From positions 372,001 to 436,000 of the forward strand of contig CBDEUB010000002.1 of assembly GCA_965243145.1 (NCBI GenBank): a stretch of DNA of 64,000 bases. The letters run 5' to 3'. Made by a program: the position numbers and the translations under genes. The notes under the pieces are model-generated. The model had not been told where the DNA came from. It did no database searches and saw only the letters and a list, made by a program, of their open reading frames with translations. Shown one piece after another: positions 59,800-64,000 of this stretch. Position 1 is the first letter of the stretch; each line of letters begins with the position of its first letter. The stretch comes from CBDBLK01 sp965243145. GTDB lineage: Bacteria > Bdellovibrionota > Bacteriovoracia > Bacteriovoracales > Bacteriovoracaceae.

Positions 59800-60806
59800 G
59801 GCACCCCGGTGAGGAGGGCGATTTTGTCTTCCAAAGTTTTCATCAGTTGGCAATGGGCCTCCACCATGCCAAAGCGCTTGTGATCCTTGATGCTTTTGCG
59901 GCAGCCGTTGCACAAGGAAAAGAGGGCACAGCCAAAACACTCCGCTTTGAACGAAGACAAGTCGAAATCGTCTTGCAGGGGAGTCTGCACACTGTCCGCT
60001 TGCATTTCCCCGGCAAAGTCGATGGGATAATCAAAGTCGTCGGCAAAGGAACCGCAGGAATAATAATCCCCCTCCGGTTGCAAACAGCGGATGCCCTGGT
60101 CGCAATGGCGGTGGCGCGGGCAGGCAGTGGCCAGATTTTGCATGGAATCCACCAGCGCCTTGCTGTTGTACTCCCAGGGGGCCAGGCCCCGCTCGATCAC
60201 TTGTAAGTAAATGTGATACATTTTGGAGAGCTGATAGGGCCGCCCCTGACGGCCACTGGCCAGGGCGTTGTTGAGTTTGCACTCCACCTGCATTTTTTTG
60301 GCCAAATACACATTGTCCAGCGCCTTGGACTCGTTTTCCCCACTGATCACACTGATAAAATCGGGCCGATACCCCACATGCTTGAGCAGGCAATCGGAAA
60401 CCTTCCAAAACAGGGATTCGGCATAAACCTTGCCCGAACCCAGGCGGCGGGTGTGGCCATAGTGAAAAGAAGTGGCCACTCCCACCCGCGGCAGGCGAAA
60501 GAGGTCGGCCCATTTGTCGGGGTGCAAATAAAAATCCCACAGGTTGGTAGTCAGACTTAAACTCGCCGGCAATTGGCGAGTCTCCAAGTAGTCCACAATC
60601 TGCCAATAGTAGTCGGGACTCATCATCAGGGGGTCGCCCCCGTTGACAATAATCGTATTGGTCTGGGGAAAGCGCTCTAAAAATTGATAGATAGTCTCCA
60701 GTTTCAAAAAGGTGCGCTTGCCGGCATTATCCTGAGTAATTTTATTGGAACTGCAAAAGGTGCAGGCGAAGTTGCAAAGTTCCGTGGGCTTGATGATCAA
60801 ATCCAT
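59796..60806 (-). CDS. Radical SAM/SPASM protein A
   Basis: 336 aa. SAM cluster motif CNFACTFC (Cys 11/15/18), substrate strand IIVNGGDPLMMSPDYY. SPASM-type C-terminal Cys: CPRHRHCDQGIRC, YYSCGSFADD, ECFGCALFSLCNGCRKS. First gene of the minus-strand radical SAM operon; it faces the third radical SAM gene across only 28 bp. Confidence 0.88.
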   Translation of the reverse strand: MDLIIKPTELCNFACTFCSSNKITQDNAGKRTFLKLETIYQFLERFPQTNTIIVNGGDPLMMSPDYYWQIVDYLETRQLPASLSLTTNLWDFYLHPDKWADLFRLPRVGVATSFHYGHTRRLGSGKVYAESLFWKVSDCLLKHVGYRPDFISVISGENESKALDNVYLAKKMQVECKLNNALASGRQGRPYQLSKMYHIYLQVIERGLAPWEYNSKALVDSMQNLATACPRHRHCDQGIRCLQPEGDYYSCGSFADDFDYPIDFAGEMQADSVQTPLQDDFDLSSFKAECFGCALFSLCNGCRKSIKDHKRFGMVEAHCQLMKTLEDKIALLTGVP

Positions 60807-60834
60807 TTGCTAAATATAAATTATTTATGAAAAA

Positions 60835-61926
60835 ATGGAAAGCATGAACCAGCAACTGATGTTTTACCTCAAAACCACCGACACCTGCCAACTCAACTGC
60901 GAACACTGCTTTACCAGCGGCAGCCGCGGGGCCAAGGGATTTTTCGATCCCGCCGCCACCATTGATTTTTTCCGCCGCCTGCGCCACTTCTACTCTCCCG
61001 TTCCCGCCGGCAATATCGCCTTCCACGGAGGGGAACCCTTTTTGTGTCCGGTGGAGATGATGCGCGAGGCGTGGCAAGGCATCCGCGAACTGTGGCCCAA
61101 GTTGTGGTGGTCGATTCAAACCAACCTCACCTTTAAACTGAACCCTGCCAAAGTCGATTTTTTAAACACCGTCTGTGGCCGCTCCTGGGGCACTTCCTGG
61201 GACTACGGCATCCGCTGGACAAACAAGCGCCAGGAAGACTTGTGGCGCTCCAATGTCAAGGCCCTGACTGAAGAAGGCCACACCGTCACGGTGATGGTCT
61301 CCCTCACCGAAAGGGTGATCCGCGACCTCAGGCCCATCGAGATCATCGACGACTTGGCCTCCCTGGGAGTCAAGCACATCAATTTTGAGCGGGTCACCGC
61401 CAACGGCAATGCCCTTCTCAACCGCCACAGGAATATCTTTCCCGACAACCGCGCCATCGATGCCTGGCTCTACCAAATGTGGGAAGAAACGCTGGAGGCC
61501 CAAACTTGGAAGTATGTGGACAACATGTTTTTGGATTCCCTACTGAGTTCCCTGGTGTACAACACCCACTCGGGTTGCCGGTCGCGGTCGTGTGAACAAA
61601 AAATCCTCACCATCAACGCCAATGGCAACATAGGGGGCTGTCCCAACGGGGCCACCACCCAAACCTTTGGCCACATTAAAGACGATGTTTTCCAGTTGAT
61701 GGCCGCCCCGGGCCGCCTGTGCAATATCAGTGAGGAAATGGGCCGCCATCCGGTGTGCCACACCTGCCCCGTACACGACATTTGTAACGGGGACTGCCAC
61801 CAACTGAACTGGCAGGGGGATGTCTGTGCCGCTCCCAAAACTCTGATGACCGAACTCAAGCGCAATCTGGCGCGGGATTTTTCCCTCTACAGGCAAGTTT
61901 TGGCGGGGTTTATGGGGCAGGAGTAA
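60835..61926 (+). CDS. Radical SAM/SPASM protein C
   Basis: 363 aa. SAM motif CQLNCEHC (Cys 18/22/25), NIAFHGGEPFLCPVEMM. C-terminal SPASM Cys: SGCRSRSCEQ, GGCPNGATTQ, CHTCPVHDICNGDCHQ and DVCAAPK. Divergent from the A/B operon with a very short shared promoter region. Resembles peptide-maturase radical SAM proteins; three such genes together point to one modification system. Confidence 0.88.
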   Translation: MESMNQQLMFYLKTTDTCQLNCEHCFTSGSRGAKGFFDPAATIDFFRRLRHFYSPVPAGNIAFHGGEPFLCPVEMMREAWQGIRELWPKLWWSIQTNLTFKLNPAKVDFLNTVCGRSWGTSWDYGIRWTNKRQEDLWRSNVKALTEEGHTVTVMVSLTERVIRDLRPIEIIDDLASLGVKHINFERVTANGNALLNRHRNIFPDNRAIDAWLYQMWEETLEAQTWKYVDNMFLDSLLSSLVYNTHSGCRSRSCEQKILTINANGNIGGCPNGATTQTFGHIKDDVFQLMAAPGRLCNISEEMGRHPVCHTCPVHDICNGDCHQLNWQGDVCAAPKTLMTELKRNLARDFSLYRQVLAGFMGQE

Positions 61927-62081
61927 TTCCCAGTCACTTGCACCTCTGTAAAACGATGTCCTTTTGGGGGTTATTTTATAGGGTGGTTCCACCAAATGAT
62001 AGTATCATTGTCCACTTCACCTCACTTTTAGGCAAAGATGCTGCATAAACCCGTAGTCCTGTGACTGCCTAAGAAGTTGAG

Positions 62082-62216
62082 GTGCTAAAACTTGACAAGC
62101 GTCAAAAACTTACCCAATATAAGATGCATTGCAAAACACTGGGCACGGTTGAAAAAATGGAACAAGACATCCTGGCAGGGGGAGATATGGCCAATTTAAG
62201 AGAGCTGAATATTTGA
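62082..62216 (+). CDS. Possible small protein or remnant (44 codons)
   Basis: GTG 62082 to TGA 62216, reading VLKLDKRQKLTQYKMHCKTL and ending DMANLRELNI. It has no good RBS and may be a gene fragment. It is the only frame of interest in the 365-bp gap after the third radical SAM gene (61927-62291). Confidence 0.25.
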   Translation: MLKLDKRQKLTQYKMHCKTLGTVEKMEQDILAGGDMANLRELNI

Positions 62217-62291
62217 AATGATAAGGTTTCACTCGACTAACAAACAATGATAAACTAAGGCCAAGGCCCTCAAACTTTGGCGGAGAATATT

Positions 62292-62453
62292 GTGGAAACT
62301 AATATAAGCGGATTCAATACCTTTTTGGCCACCAAGCAGGATATTGCCGAACTCAAAAAAGATGTGGCCATCATCATGGGAAGCTATAGTTTCCTCATTC
62401 TCGGTGCTCTAGTCACTCTGGCCAAGTTTGGACTTCTCACTCCAACACCTTAA
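62292..62453 (+). CDS. Small coiled-coil membrane protein
   Basis: 53 aa. GTG at 62292 with CGGAG 6-7 bp upstream. TKQDIAELKKDVAIIMGSYS (coiled coil) then a hydrophobic segment FLILGALVTLAKFGLL. The arrangement resembles the small helix-TM proteins common near mobile or addiction genes. It ends 24 bp before the convergent membrane gene. Confidence 0.6.
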   Translation: METNISGFNTFLATKQDIAELKKDVAIIMGSYSFLILGALVTLAKFGLLTPTP

Positions 62454-62476
62454 CCCTATGGAACCCCCTATAGGCC

Positions 62477-62848
62477 TTAGGCCTCCAGGGGAAAGAGCAC
62501 TTGCCAGTAATTTTTGAACAGGTCGAAGTAGAGATAGGCGGAACACAAAAAGGCCGCCACCAAACTGCCCAGCAGGGCGAGGGTGCGGCCCAAGACCACA
62601 TTCCCGCGCTGGTCTTCGCTGGACTGGCCAAACCACTTGATTGATCCAGGGTACAAGTGCAGGCCCGCAGACCCGTAGATGAGGAAACACATGACCAGAG
62701 CGGTGATCACAAAAACTTTGCCGATGTCGCCCCTGTAGATGCCAATGGCCGCCAGGGCGATGGCCAAGCAAATATAGGAGATAAAGGCCATCAGGGCGTA
62801 AACCAATAAAGTGGCGGTAGCGGTTTTGGCCAGGGATTCAACGCTCAT
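62477..62848 (-). CDS. Small polytopic membrane protein
   Basis: 123 aa. Three to four helices: TATATLLVYALMAFISYICL, VFVITALVMCFLIYGSAGLH, ALLGSLVAAFLCSAYLYFDL. ATG at 62848 follows a G-rich stretch 8 bp upstream. No family recognised. It follows the giant repeat gene on the same strand by 16 bp, so may be co-transcribed with it. Confidence 0.6.
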   Translation of the reverse strand: MSVESLAKTATATLLVYALMAFISYICLAIALAAIGIYRGDIGKVFVITALVMCFLIYGSAGLHLYPGSIKWFGQSSEDQRGNVVLGRTLALLGSLVAAFLCSAYLYFDLFKNYWQVLFPLEA

Positions 62849-62864
62849 TACTGGCCCCCCAATG

Positions 62865-64000
62865 CTACGGATTGGGATTGGGGCAGTTACCATTGCCGTA
62901 CGCCTGTACACTCGCTATTTGCACCCAGGAAGATTCGTTGTAGTTGGTATCTGCCCTCCAGCGCGCTCGAACCGTACAAGTTGTATTAGAACCCCACCAA
63001 TATTTTAGCTCACCTGTACTGCTGTTTATACTACAACCAGTATTAGTATTAACTGTGTACTCCAGCGTGGTAGCACCTCCCGTGGGGGCATTGACGATAT
63101 TAAGTACCTTGCTAGCAGCGTCGGCACTACCATCAGCATCGCGGCAAATATAAGGATTGGCCCCGTAGGGATTGGTGGGGGCCGTGAGAATTTGATTTCC
63201 TTTGTCCACTTCCACAATTAAAAAGTCTGCCCAGGGAGTGAAAACATAAGTATCATCCCCTGGCCAGCGCACTTGAACGGTGCAAGTTCCCGCCCCCACT
63301 CCCGTCACTTGTCCGTTGGTGGCGACGGTGCAAATGGTGGCGTCCGCCGAGCGGTATTCCAGCGTACCATATCCTCCCGAGGGAAAACTCACCGCTGCCA
63401 AAGTCTCCAATACGGCCATACTGGGATTGCTGCCGTAAGGGTCATTGGGCACTACCACGGGACTCTGGCCTTCCTTGACCTGAATGTCGGTGATGGGAGA
63501 CAACCAGGCCTGGTAGTCGTCCCGAACGCTGACCGCACGCACCTGGCAAGTGCCCTGGGATGAGGCAATTAGGGTGCGCTCATCGGGGTCTCCCGTCCCT
63601 TTAAAGGAACAGCTGGTGCTCCCAGCATCTACCACCAAATAGAGTATATCCGCGCTGACATCGGCCCCTTGAACCGCTCCCAGCAGCACTTCCGTCCCCC
63701 ACGCCATCTGATCAGTACCCGCCGCCCAACTCACTCCCGTCTGGGGTGCTGGTGAAGGAGTGACACTAAAAATTTGGGTGGTGGAAGCGTATCCTAGCTT
63801 GTTGACCTGCAAGGCAATAGAGCAAGTGGAAGTGCCGCTAAAGGAGAGCCTGTTGTTGTTGTCATTCCAAGTGCAATCCCCGGCAATTTTCCGCGCCGAC
63901 CAGTCATCCAGAGCGGGAGTCGAAGTGGGGGCGGCGAGGGTGGCGTCCACTCCCACCACCGCACTGCCGGGAAAAGAGGCCCAGGCAACCGAACTCAAAC
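62865..64000 (-). CDS. Giant Ig-like repeat protein, 3' part (5' end outside window)
   Basis: The frame is open at the right edge and ends at a stop at 62865. It repeats the units seen in the left-edge gene: AWASFPGSAVVGVDATL, GDCTWNDNNNRLSFSGTSTC, GYASTTQIFSVTP, then NPYGSNP and NPYGANP units with paired Cys (CSINSSTGE ... CTVRARWR). It ends with a short tail GNGNCPNPNP and no anchor or sorting signal. The N-terminal part, where a lipobox may be, is not visible. Confidence 0.85.
   Translation of the reverse strand, partial: LSSVAWASFPGSAVVGVDATLAAPTSTPALDDWSARKIAGDCTWNDNNNRLSFSGTSTCSIALQVNKLGYASTTQIFSVTPSPAPQTGVSWAAGTDQMAWGTEVLLGAVQGADVSADILYLVVDAGSTSCSFKGTGDPDERTLIASSQGTCQVRAVSVRDDYQAWLSPITDIQVKEGQSPVVVPNDPYGSNPSMAVLETLAAVSFPSGGYGTLEYRSADATICTVATNGQVTGVGAGTCTVQVRWPGDDTYVFTPWADFLIVEVDKGNQILTAPTNPYGANPYICRDADGSADAASKVLNIVNAPTGGATTLEYTVNTNTGCSINSSTGELKYWWGSNTTCTVRARWRADTNYNESSWVQIASVQAYGNGNCPNPNP

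Noticed and set aside
61927..62291. Precursor peptide for the radical SAM enzymes in the gap after gene C
   Set aside because: The only frames are a 44-codon stretch with no RBS and without a Cys/Gly-rich core; it does not look like a RiPP precursor.

Overview
The window looks like a chromosomal segment of a GC-moderate, Gram-negative predatory or saprophytic bacterium, most likely Bdellovibrionota or old delta-proteobacterial relatives. The clues are many lipobox proteins, a CFI-box-CTERM protein, RCC1-repeat and matrixin lipoproteins, an IHF/MerR gene pair, and very compact operons with GTGA/ATGA/TTGA overlaps and frequent GTG/TTG starts. This placement is inferred from style and gene content, not from a marker-gene tree. 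The tetramer GGCC is strikingly frequent throughout, even inside AT-rich genes.

Layout. 1-2672: 5' part of a giant repeat lipoprotein; a related giant repeat protein ends the window at 62865-64000. 2.8-4.5 kb: small minus-strand operon (two M15-like proteins, one of them degenerate, then a tRNA methyltransferase). 4.6-8.0 kb: nrdB-nrdA, of eukaryote-like class Ia type, with a terminator. 8.1-25.4 kb: a mosaic of housekeeping genes (gpmI, glutamate dehydrogenase, Ppx/GppA, MerR) and lineage-specific surface genes (RCC1 lipoprotein, LRR protein, tandem lipoproteins). 25.5-27.5 kb: IHF-like protein and a short T4-gp52-like topoisomerase A subunit. 27.5-41.4 kb: one long minus-strand gene train, nfeD - slipin - KAS II - ACP - CrtI-like oxidoreductase - oleA - oleB - OpuA-type ABC transporter - oleC - (AT-rich insert) - oleD. 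This is a complete OleABCD long-chain olefin pathway embedded in a lipid/membrane operon, split by an acquired island carrying an SDH-type protease.

41.6-52.1 kb is an accessory zone and the most unusual part. It has two DUF4143 ATPases and a third AAA ATPase, each with a long palindrome abutting its start codon; two copies of a NYN-domain (PIN-like RNase) cassette; and a DUF4258/DUF2283 toxin-antitoxin-like pair. In three independent places (the 3' ends of a minus-strand DUF4143 gene, a NadD-like gene and yebC) an accessory cassette sits directly downstream of a host gene, and a second copy of that gene's 3' tail lies on the far side of the cassette. Two of the tail sets differ almost only at synonymous sites. 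Both NYN cassettes share a leader: a promoter with 17-bp spacing, about 60 nt of potentially structured RNA, an intrinsic terminator, then the RBS and NYN gene. This resembles type III toxin-antitoxin architecture or an attenuator.

52.1-62.9 kb: grxD-bolA (iron-sulfur trafficking), a DnaQ-DinG fusion helicase, tandem matrixin lipoproteins, a phage-tail-like G2-domain protein, and a three-gene radical SAM/SPASM group with no obvious precursor peptide. I found no tRNA, rRNA, CRISPR array or intact transposase.
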